Below are positions 1 through 8,586 of a stretch of DNA of 45,466 bases, piece by piece. The first letter of the stretch is position 1. Each line of letters begins with the position of its first letter. Made by a program: the position numbers and the translations under genes. Below the pieces are notes generated by a model. It did no database searches. It was not told where the DNA came from and saw only the letters and a list, made by a program, of their open reading frames with translations. The DNA comes from Methanolinea sp. UBA473. GTDB lineage: Archaea; Halobacteriota; Methanomicrobia; Methanomicrobiales; Methanospirillaceae. Location of the stretch: the NCBI GenBank assembly GCA_002509495.1, contig DAEV01000112.1:4411-49876 (forward strand), written 5' to 3'.

Positions 1-2536
1 CAACTCCGTCGAGGGTAAAGCCATATGCCCAGTGAGTGGCAGTCAGGTTCCTGATCGTGATATTTGTGTAACTTTCTCCCCCTTCCCCTGCAAGAACTCC
101 GTGTGTTTCCCATAAATTCGATCCCTCAAGAGTATGCCCATTCCCATTGAGGATCACATCGGATGAGGTAATCCAGATCGCTGTCTCTGCACTGGAATTG
201 GAGAGATCGTTCATGAGCCGGTACTGCCCCGGCCGATCGATCACTGCAGGAGCAGTGATCGGGATCTCTCCCTCGAAGATATGCAGCGGGAGGTAGTCGG
301 TGTTGTCGCTGTCAAATACGAAAGAAGCGTTGCAGAACCCATCGCCCCGGTCCGGGGTCACCTGGGACCAGCCGGTGCCGTCCGGGTCTGCCCAGTAGTT
401 CCCGCCAAGGTAGGGGCCTCCGACGATATTGGTGCCGGATGTCCTGGTGGTGTTCCAGGTATTTGCAGGGGGAGATGGGTCGGGATTGCAGATAAAATTC
501 CCAGGCTCTACGGATTCCTCGCCAGTGACCAGGGTGGTGAGGGGGATTTCAGACCGGGGAGTCACCGGTCCGCCGCCGAATTTCGGAGAATTCTCACGAT
601 CGCCTACACCGCCCCTTAAGCAGAACCTGACCGATACAGGGCTTGTAATGAGGTTGTCGGCGATCAGGTTGTCGAAGCTTCCTTCGTCTGCCTCCCGTCG
701 TTGCAGGACGATGCCGTTCTCTGTTGCGGCAAGGATATTTGACGCGATGGTATTCTCAGGAGAGTTGAACAACAGTACTCCATTTCCAGCGGCCCCGGCG
801 AGCGTGTTGCCGGTCAGGTTGAGTGACGATGACCCGCTGAGGTCGAATCCCACACCACTTTCCGGTTCGATGGTATTATCCGACAGGACCGCTCCTTCTG
901 CCTGATCGGTGGAAATTCCGGCTATAAAAGTATTTTTAATGGAATTTCCGGAAAATACCGCGTTGTTGTACCCTGATACCCTGTCGAGGTAGATGCCTGC
1001 TGCAGCTCCATCGATGGTATTGTCCCTGATCGCTACGTCTTCGAGGTAAATCCCGGTCACGATACCGCAATCGGCGGAGTTTTCCACAAGGTTGCCCGAG
1101 ATGACCCCTCCGGAGAGATCCCCTATCATAAGGCCGTCGGTACAGCCTGCGACATGGTTCTCCTGGATGGTCAGGCGGGGAGAAGCGATGGCCATGATCC
1201 CGTAATACATCTGATCGAAGGAGCAGTTGGTGACCGTGAGATTCTCCGAGCGGATTGCCATGACGCCGGCGCTGTTCGCCGAACAATGGAGATCCCGGAT
1301 ATCGGCATCGTCACATGCATAGAGGATGACGGTGCCGGGGGTATCCGAGCTGTCGATCGTGAGGTCGTCAACGCCTTCGTAATACAGGACCGGTGTTCCA
1401 TCAACCAGGTTGGTCTGGTCGATCTGGTTCCCTGGGAGGACACCCGGGTCAAGGACGAAAGGACTCATCCAGAAGTTGTAGAAGTTGTTGTCCATCGTGT
1501 TCTGGGAGACCGAGGAATTTGTGACCCAGATGAGTCCCATTCCCGTATCCGAATTTGAATACACGGTATTCCCGGTGATAGTGAGTCCGGTGCAGTCCTC
1601 GAAGCGGTAGGCGAGCTCCACGTCGGTCCCCACGACGTGATTATCCTCGATCAGAACCCCGGATGTACCGTACATCATGATGCCGTAGATGCCTTTTCCG
1701 GGAGCCCCCGGGTTCTCGGTCAGGGTATTGTTCCGGATAATCACATTTTCCGAGGGGATGAATAGGCCGATCGATCCTCCGGATCCGGAGATACTGTTAT
1801 CCGATACGGTCAGGTTACTGACGAACCCCCCCGCGCTCCTGGCGATTATCCCGATTCCTGCGCCGCGGGACTGGGTGATCGTGTTGCCCGATATCACGCC
1901 GTTTTCCGTGGGATCCTCACTGCCGCTGCTCACGATTGCGACGGAATAGCCGACCGGATTAAAAAACGTGTTCTCTGTGATTGAGTAATCATGGGGGTCG
2001 TAGAGAACAACAGTGTCCGCGTGAACATAGAATAGGCATGACGAGATCTCGAGACCTGTCAGATCCTCACCTGTCACGGCGGGGCAGGTAAGATAATAGG
2101 TCGTGACCTTGGGATGGTGTAGGATCAGATCACGGAGGGTGTTGTTGTCACTCCCGATGAACACTGCGGAGCTGTTCGCACCTGTTATGTTCAGGGAGGA
2201 GAGCTGAATTCCCGGGGCCTCAAGGGTAATTCCAAATTCCGCTCCGCCTGCGTCGATGACCGGGTATCCTGTTCCCGTGTCGATTCCCTGCAGAACCAGG
2301 CGCCGGTCTACAACCAGCGGTTCGTGATAGTTCCCGCTCCGGATCTCGATCACATCGCCATCGGACGAGGCATCGATCGCGGCCTGGATGCCCGAAAAAT
2401 TGCAGCCCGAAGGGCAGACGGTGTAAGTCGCCGCTGAGACAGGGCTGCAGGTGAGTACCCACAGCACAAACCCGATAAGGATAAATAATTGGACTTTCGT
2501 GTCATTAATACCGTAAATCGCCACCTTTTGATGCAC
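1..2536 (-). CDS. NosD-like secreted parallel beta-helix protein (3' end outside window)
   Basis: The frame is open for 845 codons and leaves the window at its C-terminal side. I chose the GTG at 2536 because GGAGGG lies 6 nt upstream; an in-frame ATG at 2569 has its GGAG directly against it. The N-terminus is a signal peptide (hydrophobic run FILIGFVLWVLT, then SPVSAA). It is followed by a YTVCPSGCNFSGIQAAIDAS segment typical of right-handed beta-helix proteins. Many short NosD/pectate-lyase-like coils follow, for example SGNTITQSRGAGIGI and VIIRNNTLTENPGAPG, then a NYWADPDGTG segment, after which GNGHTLEG appears to begin a second helix. By family it is an extracellular or cell-surface protein; substrate unknown. 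Short antisense open frames in the region are not credible genes. Confidence 0.88.
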   Translation of the reverse strand, partial: MHQKVAIYGINDTKVQLFILIGFVLWVLTCSPVSAATYTVCPSGCNFSGIQAAIDASSDGDVIEIRSGNYHEPLVVDRRLVLQGIDTGTGYPVIDAGGAEFGITLEAPGIQLSSLNITGANSSAVFIGSDNNTLRDLILHHPKVTTYYLTCPAVTGEDLTGLEISSCLFYVHADTVVLYDPHDYSITENTFFNPVGYSVAIVSSGSEDPTENGVISGNTITQSRGAGIGIIARSAGGFVSNLTVSDNSISGSGGSIGLFIPSENVIIRNNTLTENPGAPGKGIYGIMMYGTSGVLIEDNHVVGTDVELAYRFEDCTGLTITGNTVYSNSDTGMGLIWVTNSSVSQNTMDNNFYNFWMSPFVLDPGVLPGNQIDQTNLVDGTPVLYYEGVDDLTIDSSDTPGTVILYACDDADIRDLHCSANSAGVMAIRSENLTVTNCSFDQMYYGIMAIASPRLTIQENHVAGCTDGLMIGDLSGGVISGNLVENSADCGIVTGIYLEDVAIRDNTIDGAAAGIYLDRVSGYNNAVFSGNSIKNTFIAGISTDQAEGAVLSDNTIEPESGVGFDLSGSSSLNLTGNTLAGAAGNGVLLFNSPENTIASNILAATENGIVLQRREADEGSFDNLIADNLITSPVSVRFCLRGGVGDRENSPKFGGGPVTPRSEIPLTTLVTGEESVEPGNFICNPDPSPPANTWNTTRTSGTNIVGGPYLGGNYWADPDGTGWSQVTPDRGDGFCNASFVFDSDNTDYLPLHIFEGEIPITAPAVIDRPGQYRLMNDLSNSSAETAIWITSSDVILNGNGHTLEGSNLWETHGVLAGEGGESYTNITIRNLTATHWAYGFTLDGV

Positions 2537-2782
2537 ACAGATCCCTCCTGCGGGAGAACCTGAATGCATCTCCTTTATTTTATAAAAGTATTTAATGCTA
2601 TTCAATTGTTTTACTTTTTTTGAATTTTTACTGAACACCGTAACCAGGAATAGAAATCCGGGCGAACAAAGGGTAAAACCAACGACTTCCCGTTCCGGGT
2701 AATGGCCGGATTGTGGTTCGCAAAGCAGGGTAGATCCGGGATGCTTATTATCCCCTTTCGCCGAATTCCTTAATTACGAATC

Positions 2783-3439
2783 ATGGAGAGTGCATCCCCC
2801 CCGGAAGGGCCTGTCACCAAGGTCAACATCGGCAGGCTCACCAACGCCATCTTTGCCTTTGTCCTCCTCCTGCTGTTTAAAAACGTCAGGATACCTTCCT
2901 TCTCGGATTACCTGGCAGGAAGCGTGAACACCGGCGAGTTCGGGTACATGCAGCTCCCGGACATCTTCAGTTTCTTAAACGCCTTCCTCATCATCGCCAT
3001 GATCTGGGTGATCACGTTCCACCTCTTCCACCAGCTGGTCCGGGTGGACCGGATGTACCTCTACCTCCACCTCGCCATGATGATGATGGTGATCTTCATC
3101 CCGGTCTCCTCGCACATGAACGTGATGTTCCCCGGGAGATCCATATTTCCCGTTCTCTTCCACGCGAACATGCTCGCCGCGGGCATGCTGCTTGCCTTCC
3201 TGTGGTGGCACATCTCCAGTGAACCCTCCATCCGGAGACCTGGCATCGGCCGGGTGCAGTTGGAGTGCACGACAATGAAGGTCCTGTATCTCCCCGCCAC
3301 TGCGGTCGCGGGGATGTTCCTTGCGAACCTGGACCTGGGTCACACGCAGGGCATCTACCTGGCGACGATGCTTGCCTTCGTTCTCACCACCCTCTATTCC
3401 CGAAAACGGGAGAGGTTCGACCGGGAGGCCGGGCGATGA
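2783..3439 (+). CDS. TMEM175-like (DUF1211) membrane protein, first of a tandem pair
   Basis: The 218-residue protein is mostly hydrophobic, with about six membrane segments. The pattern fits the prokaryotic TMEM175/DUF1211 potassium channel family. A first helix NAIFAFVLLLLFK occupies the place of the family's FSDGVFAI signature. A later FHLFHQLVRVDRMYLYLHLA segment is followed by a VIFIPVSSHMN loop, as in the channels. The canonical RxxxFSDG motif is altered here: the SDG is replaced by TNA. The stop overlaps the start of the next gene in an ATGA. The assignment rests on pattern and topology; ion selectivity cannot be inferred because the filter-helix signature is not canonical. Confidence 0.68.
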   Translation: MESASPPEGPVTKVNIGRLTNAIFAFVLLLLFKNVRIPSFSDYLAGSVNTGEFGYMQLPDIFSFLNAFLIIAMIWVITFHLFHQLVRVDRMYLYLHLAMMMMVIFIPVSSHMNVMFPGRSIFPVLFHANMLAAGMLLAFLWWHISSEPSIRRPGIGRVQLECTTMKVLYLPATAVAGMFLANLDLGHTQGIYLATMLAFVLTTLYSRKRERFDREAGR

Positions 3440-4083
3440 CCACGGAGAAGGAGGGCGCGACCTGCCCCTGCTGCCCGGGCCCCGTCCCCCAGGACATGTT
3501 CGAGATCCTGGTCAACGGGGTATTTGCCTTCACCATGACCCTCATCGTGAAGAACAACTTCCCCCTCCCGCACAACATCGCAGCAGACGACCTCCCCTTC
3601 CTGATCCAGTACATCGATCAGGTCACCAGCGACGGGATCGTCTTTGTCTTCACGTTCGTGATCATGGCCGTGTTCTACATCCTGTTCTTCGAGATGCTCC
3701 GGACCATGCGGACCCTGGACCGGGGATTCGTGTACCTCTCGTTCGGGTACCTCCTCTCCCTCATCTTCGTCCCGCTCACCTCCCTGTTATGGACCTACTC
3801 GGACGTGCCGTTGTATGGGGTGCTCTTCCACGCAAACATTCTCATCTGCGGCTCCCTGATGATCGTCCTCTGGAGGCATGCATCCCGAGAGGGGAGGCTC
3901 CTCCTTCCTGAAACCCGGGACAGAACGGTCCGCAACCTGTCCCAGAGGATGATCCTCCTTCCCGCCACATCGCTGGCCGGAATCTTCCTCGACGGCTGGG
4001 CTCTCTCGTTCGGAGAGATCCCCATCACGATCCTCTACATGGTGCCCCTGGTGCTCTTTGCGTTATGGTCCACGGACTCATGA
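3436..4083 (+). CDS. TMEM175-like (DUF1211) membrane protein, second of a tandem pair
   Basis: The start is the ATG that overlaps the previous stop as ATGA, which points to translational coupling. The protein has 215 residues and is a clear paralogue of its neighbour: ILVNGVFAFTMTLIVKNN aligns with the first helix of the upstream protein, and GVLFHANILICGSLMIVLWR with PVLFHANMLAAGMLLAFLWW. The N-terminus has a CPCC cluster (TCPCCPGP) that the other copy lacks. The FSDG signature reads VNG here, closer to canonical than in the first copy. Known bacterial TMEM175 channels are homotetramers of a single 6-TM protein, whereas animal TMEM175 carries two 6-TM repeats per chain. A coupled pair of diverged copies suggests a heteromeric channel (inference). 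Confidence 0.68.
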   Translation: MTTEKEGATCPCCPGPVPQDMFEILVNGVFAFTMTLIVKNNFPLPHNIAADDLPFLIQYIDQVTSDGIVFVFTFVIMAVFYILFFEMLRTMRTLDRGFVYLSFGYLLSLIFVPLTSLLWTYSDVPLYGVLFHANILICGSLMIVLWRHASREGRLLLPETRDRTVRNLSQRMILLPATSLAGIFLDGWALSFGEIPITILYMVPLVLFALWSTDS

Positions 4084-4175
4084 GTCCCCCCGGCAAACCA
4101 TTGAGGGGCGGGCGTCCCCCGCCCGGTGGAAGGGCAGGAAACCTTTGAGAGGGAGGAAGGAGATACACTCCGGTA

Positions 4176-5231
4176 ATGCTGTCGATGGAAGGCTCCAGGG
4201 CATCCCGGCTCCTGGTATGGGCGGGATTCCTCTTCATCGTGGTCATCGGGGTGAAATTTACCGCGTATGTGTTCACCATCGTGGCCGTCTCCCTCATTTT
4301 CACCCTCCTTGCCTGGCCCGCACTGGACCGGATGAGAAAAAAGGGGCTCCCGGATCTTCTCTCCGTGACACTCCTGACCCTGCTTGCGGTCGCGGTGGTC
4401 CTGGTGATCATCGCCCTTTCGACCTACTCGTTCGGCATCCTCCTCCGGGACCTCCCCCTGTACCAGACGGAACTCAATGCGAGAATGGCGGAGCTTTCCG
4501 GCATCCTCGGGAGATATGGACTCCCTTCGGGATCAGTTCCCGTATCCCCTGACCTGTCCTCCGTCATCGGTCTGGTGATCACCTCGGTAATGGGCCTCTC
4601 GGACCTCCTGCTGTACCTCTTCTTTATCGCGGTCACCACGTTCTTTATGCTCCTCGAGGCGCCAAGGATCGCCGATCGGGTCCGGAACCTCCCCGGTGTT
4701 TCCCGGGAGAAAGTCTCCCGGCTGGCACGGCTGAGCGGGTTCATGGTCGATTTCGTAGTGGTCCGGACGGAGACAAACCTCGTCCACGGGATACTGTTCG
4801 GGGGGGTGCTCTATGCCATGGGGGTGCATGCAGCCCTGCTCTGGGGTATCCTGACCTTCGTCCTTGCCTACATTCCGTATATCGGCCTGATCCTCGCGGC
4901 GCTGCCGGCGATCTTCTTTGCCTGGCTCCAGTTCGGGGTGTGGGGAGCGGTGGCCGTCGTCGCGGTCGTCTGCTTCCTGAACCTCGTGGTCGAGAACCCG
5001 GTCTTCTCCTATTTTGCCTCGAGGACCTTCGAGATCCCCGCCCTGATCGTGATCCTCTCTGTCATTTTCTGGGGCTGGCTCCTCGGCATCGCAGGGATGG
5101 TATTTGCCGTCCCGCTCACCCTGATGGTCCTCATTCTGATCCAGTGCAGCGACGATCTTGCATGGGTGAACGTCCTTCTCGGGGTCGACCGGATCTTCGG
5201 GGAAGGGAAGGAAGAGAAAGAGCGGGAATGA
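4176..5231 (+). CDS. AI-2E family (PerM/YdiK type, DUF20) transporter
   Basis: This is a 351-residue polytopic membrane protein with the layout of the AI-2E exporter/PerM family. Two N-terminal helices come first, then a soluble loop rich in Leu and Arg (residues 80-145), then helices with the family-typical segments FMLLEAPRIADRV, LVHGILFGGVLYAMGVHAALLWG and FVLAYIPYIGLILAALPA. The C-terminus holds LGIAGMVFAVPLTLMVLILIQ. The length is normal for the family. Members export autoinducer-like or other small substrates, or act in Na+/H+ exchange; the substrate here is unknown. It lies 92 nt after the channel pair on the same strand. An alternative start is the ATG at 4185. Confidence 0.85.
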   Translation: MLSMEGSRASRLLVWAGFLFIVVIGVKFTAYVFTIVAVSLIFTLLAWPALDRMRKKGLPDLLSVTLLTLLAVAVVLVIIALSTYSFGILLRDLPLYQTELNARMAELSGILGRYGLPSGSVPVSPDLSSVIGLVITSVMGLSDLLLYLFFIAVTTFFMLLEAPRIADRVRNLPGVSREKVSRLARLSGFMVDFVVVRTETNLVHGILFGGVLYAMGVHAALLWGILTFVLAYIPYIGLILAALPAIFFAWLQFGVWGAVAVVAVVCFLNLVVENPVFSYFASRTFEIPALIVILSVIFWGWLLGIAGMVFAVPLTLMVLILIQCSDDLAWVNVLLGVDRIFGEGKEEKERE

Positions 5232-5315
5232 TACGGGTGACGGACGGAATTCACGAAAGCTCACTTTCACGCTGTCCGGCGGAGGATGTTCTGGTCGGCG
5301 AACACGATCCCTGTC

Positions 5316-5537
5316 ATGGAGGAAGATCCCCCTCTCATCCAATGCCCCCTGTGCGGTTCGGTACTGACCGGGCCGCTAAAGCAGGAGGGATTGTGGGAGT
5401 GCCGGTACCATCTCTGCCATGCGATCTTCCGGATGCCGCGGGTGCAGTCCCCCGCTCATGGAATGACCGTGGCGGAAAAGGAGGTATCTTATCGGGCTGA
5501 CGGGCAGGATAACAGGGGAATGGAGAAGGACAGATAG
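5316..5537 (+). CDS. small zinc-ribbon protein
   Basis: The 73-residue protein has CPLCGSVL near its start and then WECRYHLCHAIF, that is CxxC and Cx4C pairs about 20 residues apart. This suits one zinc-ribbon knuckle pair. The rest is polar, with no membrane segment. The start is uncertain: an in-frame ATG at 5286 would add ten residues, but its GGAGG touches the start codon, and the ATG at 5316 has no clear ribosome site. It lies between the AI-2E-type gene and the flavoprotein on the same strand. The function is unknown. The cysteine spacing is the main reason to believe it is real. Confidence 0.5.
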   Translation: MEEDPPLIQCPLCGSVLTGPLKQEGLWECRYHLCHAIFRMPRVQSPAHGMTVAEKEVSYRADGQDNRGMEKDR

Positions 5538-5567
5538 CCAATCACCGGAACGAGAAGCGGGTCTAAA

Positions 5568-5580
5568 CCCCGTTGCGGGG
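5568..5580 (+). terminator. small GC hairpin between zinc ribbon and flavoprotein genes
   Basis: CCCCG and CGGGG arms are separated by TTG, 31 nt after the zinc-ribbon stop. No T-run follows, so it is a weak terminator candidate or a leader element of the next gene. Confidence 0.25.
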
Positions 5581-5637
5581 CAGGCTGCACTCCGTAGCCG
5601 AAAGTCCGATGAGCTCCCCGGTCGATACAATGGTATC

Positions 5638-6861
5638 GTGAACTCATACTCCCTGATCGTGATTGGCGGGGGCCCGGCGGGGCTGTTCTGTGCCGCCCGG
5701 GTGGCGGCAGCAGGAAAAACGGTCCTCCTGCTGGAGAAGATGCCCGGATGCGGGAAAAAGCTCCTTATTACGGGGGCAGGCCAGTGCAATTTCACTCACG
5801 AGGGGGAGATCTCCAGTTTTCTTGATAAATACGGAGGAAACGGGAAGTTCCTTCGCCCTTGCCTCATGGAGTTCTCGAACAGTGACCTGATCGGGTTCTT
5901 CGCAGAAAGGGGTCTTCCAGCCGCATCCGACGAATCGGGAAAGGTCTTCCCCGCGTCGAGGAAGGCGGGGGACGTCCTCTCGCTCCTCCTCTCCGAATGC
6001 CGGAACCACGGGGTGGAGATCCGCAGCCGTGAACCGGTCCGGGATGCGGAGGTCGTAGACACCGGGTACCAGGTACGCACGGATCATGGGGTGTTCCGGT
6101 CGGCAGCGCTTGCCATCGCGACCGGAGGGTCATCCTACCCCGGAACCGGGTCGACCGGGGACGGGTATGCGTTCGCAAAAAAACTCGGGCACACCATCAC
6201 ACCCCCCGCTCCGGCACTGGCTCCCGTATATGGAAAGGACTACCAGTTCTCATCCCTCGCCGGGATCTCCTTTCCGGCCGCATCATTCTCCCAGTTCCGG
6301 AACGGGAAGAAACTCAGGCAGTCTTCCGGAGACCTGCTCTTCACCCACACCGGTCTATCCGGCCCAGGGATCCTTCACCTCTCGAGGTATCTCGAGCCGG
6401 GTGACGTGCTGAAGATCTCGTTCATCCCGGGAACGGATCCCGTACATCTGAAAAAGAGGCTGACGGAATGGATTTCGGAGAACGGCACCCGGCCCGTGAA
6501 AAGTTTCCTGACGGAGAATTCCCTCCCGTCCCGTTTCGCGGCTATGCTCCTCGAACTTTCCGGGATTCCGTCCGGGCAGACAGGGGCCCATCTCCAGAAA
6601 TCCTCCCGGGACTGCCTTGTCGCAACGATTGCCGGGTATCCCTTTCCTGTGAGCCGGCTTGCCGGATTTGACGAAGCGATGGTGACCCGCGGGGGTGTGG
6701 CCCTTTCCGAGATCCATCCCAGGACAATGGAGTCGAGAATTATCCCCCAACTCTATTGCATCGGGGAAGTACTGGACATCGATGGGGACACGGGCGGATA
6801 TAACCTGCAGGCCGCGTTCTCGACGGCCATGGCTGCAGGCCGGGATATCGCCTCCCGATAA
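5638..6861 (+). CDS. HI0933/YhiN family FAD-dependent oxidoreductase
   Basis: The N-terminus carries a Rossmann dinucleotide site (IVIGGGPAGLFCAARVAAAG, GxGxxG type) followed by LLLEKMPGCGKKLLITGAGQCN, the signature of the HI0933-like flavoproteins. Next come ATGGSSYPGTGSTGDGY, the second FAD-binding motif, and near the C-terminus GGVALSEIHPRTMES and LYCIGEVLDIDGDTGGYNLQ, which closes the FAD pocket. The length (407 residues) is the usual one. The family is widespread and its physiological substrate is not established; some members are annotated as aminoacetone oxidases. The start is GTG, because the nearest upstream ATG frame stops at once. It converges on the MATE gene with a 3-nt gap. Confidence 0.9.
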   Translation: MNSYSLIVIGGGPAGLFCAARVAAAGKTVLLLEKMPGCGKKLLITGAGQCNFTHEGEISSFLDKYGGNGKFLRPCLMEFSNSDLIGFFAERGLPAASDESGKVFPASRKAGDVLSLLLSECRNHGVEIRSREPVRDAEVVDTGYQVRTDHGVFRSAALAIATGGSSYPGTGSTGDGYAFAKKLGHTITPPAPALAPVYGKDYQFSSLAGISFPAASFSQFRNGKKLRQSSGDLLFTHTGLSGPGILHLSRYLEPGDVLKISFIPGTDPVHLKKRLTEWISENGTRPVKSFLTENSLPSRFAAMLLELSGIPSGQTGAHLQKSSRDCLVATIAGYPFPVSRLAGFDEAMVTRGGVALSEIHPRTMESRIIPQLYCIGEVLDIDGDTGGYNLQAAFSTAMAAGRDIASR

Positions 6862-6864
6862 AGG

Positions 6865-8286
6865 TCAGGCCTCCGAGTAAAAGGCCTCCAGCGTACGGAT
6901 GTAGATGCGTGCCCAGAGGTAGGCCACCAGGGTCCCGAGGATGTTGCCCACCACGATCCCGGACCAGACCCCTGCCTCGCCGAACCCCAGATGGATCCCG
7001 AACAGGTACACGAAGACGGCGACGAATGCAAGGCTCCGGAGAATATTGATCACGAGGGAGGTCATTCCCCTCCCCGTGCCCTGGAAGACCGAAAGAGAGA
7101 TCATGCCGGCCGGGATGAACACGAGGAGGAACGAGATCACCCGGAGGAACGACGCGATCCGTGGCGCGAGATAGGCGGTGGATTCGGAGTAGGTAAAGAG
7201 GATCGCGATCTGGGTGGCGAAGAGAAAGATGAACACTGCCATCCCGGCCGCGATCAGGACCCCCAGGCGGATCGCGTATCCGGTGGCGACGCGAAGATCC
7301 CCATATCTCCTTGCACCATAGGCGGCTCCGATCACTGAGATGAGAGTGGTGGCGATCGCAAGGTCCGGGATTACCGCGAACATCAGGAGGCGCCACCCCG
7401 ACGTGTATACGGCCACCGCATCCGTTCCGGCCACCATAACGAGAATTGCATTGATGACGACGGAAAGGGATGCCATCAGGAGGTATTCGGCGCTTGCCGG
7501 CAGCCCGACCCTGAGAATATCGCCTGTTGTATCCCTGTCCGGGACGAATCCCTTGAGGGAGAGATGGAGATAGGTATCCTTCCGGACAAGGAACCAGTAC
7601 AGCATGATAAGGGAGACCGATGCGATCGAGATGACCGTGGCGATCGCCGCCCCTGCAATCCCGAGACCCGCCCAGTAGATGAGGACCGGGTCGAGCACCG
7701 CGTTCAGGACCGAGGAGAATGCCATCGCGTACATCGCCCTCTTTGTATCCCCTTCCCCGCGGAGGATCGCATACCCGATATTCGAAAAGAGGATGAAGAT
7801 CGCCCCGATAAAGAGGATCCTGCCGTAGTCGGCGGCAAGGGGCGCGACAGTCCCGGCCCCGAAGAGCAACGCGATCGGTTCTGCAAAGATCACGAGGGGG
7901 GCCGTCAGGATCAGCGCAAGGATGGAACCGACCACGATCCCATGCATCGCGGCGCTGTCCGCCCCAGCCCGGTTTGCTCCCCCGATCCGGCGGGCAACCG
8001 CGGACGACACACCCGCCCCGAGACCGTTGCCGAGCCCGATGAAGATCATGAAGACAGGGGTCATGAACCCGACCGCCGCGAGGGCATCCGGGCCGAGTCC
8101 TGCAACCCAGATGGCATTGACCAGGTTGTAGACCGACATCAGGAGCATCGCGACCATCATTGGTCCCGAGAGCTTCCAGATCGCTTTCTTTGGATCTCCC
8201 CGAAGGAGCGAGACCCCCGCGGTCACTTCCCGTGCATGATCCCGGCTGGCATCCGGGTGCAGGGGATCCGGTAAGGAACCTGTCAT
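6865..8286 (-). CDS. MATE family efflux transporter
   Basis: The 473-residue protein has twelve predicted membrane helices in the two-bundle MATE layout. The first helix region reads AIWKLSGPMMVAMLLMSVYNLVNAIWVAGLG, with the family's xPxxxxxLxxxxYNLVDxxxVG pattern. It is followed by GFMTPVFMIFIGLGNGLGAGVSSAVARRIGG. The second half repeats the pattern around VGLPASAEYLLMASLSVVINAILV. MATE proteins expel organic cations, drugs or metabolites in exchange for Na+ or H+; the substrate cannot be read from the sequence. It ends 3 nt from the converging flavoprotein gene. The N-terminal tail of about 30 residues is polar and may be partly leader if translation begins further in. Confidence 0.9.
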   Translation of the reverse strand: MTGSLPDPLHPDASRDHAREVTAGVSLLRGDPKKAIWKLSGPMMVAMLLMSVYNLVNAIWVAGLGPDALAAVGFMTPVFMIFIGLGNGLGAGVSSAVARRIGGANRAGADSAAMHGIVVGSILALILTAPLVIFAEPIALLFGAGTVAPLAADYGRILFIGAIFILFSNIGYAILRGEGDTKRAMYAMAFSSVLNAVLDPVLIYWAGLGIAGAAIATVISIASVSLIMLYWFLVRKDTYLHLSLKGFVPDRDTTGDILRVGLPASAEYLLMASLSVVINAILVMVAGTDAVAVYTSGWRLLMFAVIPDLAIATTLISVIGAAYGARRYGDLRVATGYAIRLGVLIAAGMAVFIFLFATQIAILFTYSESTAYLAPRIASFLRVISFLLVFIPAGMISLSVFQGTGRGMTSLVINILRSLAFVAVFVYLFGIHLGFGEAGVWSGIVVGNILGTLVAYLWARIYIRTLEAFYSEA

Positions 8287-8385
8287 AAACCTGCAGATCC
8301 TGGGGAGAACCGCTCTGTTTTTTTACTTCCGGTCATGAAGGTCCTCGCCCATGGAACAAGTTGATCCAGGCAACCCCTTATTCCG

Positions 8386-8586
8386 CTAATCGCAGATTTC
8401 ATGGACCCTGCCCACGCGGCCGTCGGTAAGCCGTACCTTGATCCCATGGGGATGGGAGGCAGATCCTGTGAGGATCTCTTTTACCCTTCCTTCGGTCAGG
8501 GACCCGCTTCCCTGATCCTTCTTCAGGACGATCTTTACACGGATGCCCCTCGAGATATCCTTCCTCAAACGCCCGTCCTTCAACAA
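8386..8586 (-). CDS. YwbE family protein (DUF2196)
   Basis: This 66-residue protein fits the short YwbE family end to end: GIRVKIVLKKDQGSGSLTEG, then VKEILTGSASHPHGIKVRLT and GRVGRVHEI. The family is small, basic and of unknown function, with a fold thought to be nucleic-acid-binding-like (weak knowledge). No ATG or GTG precedes the conserved part. I place the start at TTG 8586, immediately after the TGA of the upstream hydrolase, because GGAGG lies about 8 nt before it inside the end of that gene. The zero-gap arrangement implies the two are translated from one message. Confidence 0.85.
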   Translation of the reverse strand: MLKDGRLRKDISRGIRVKIVLKKDQGSGSLTEGRVKEILTGSASHPHGIKVRLTDGRVGRVHEICD

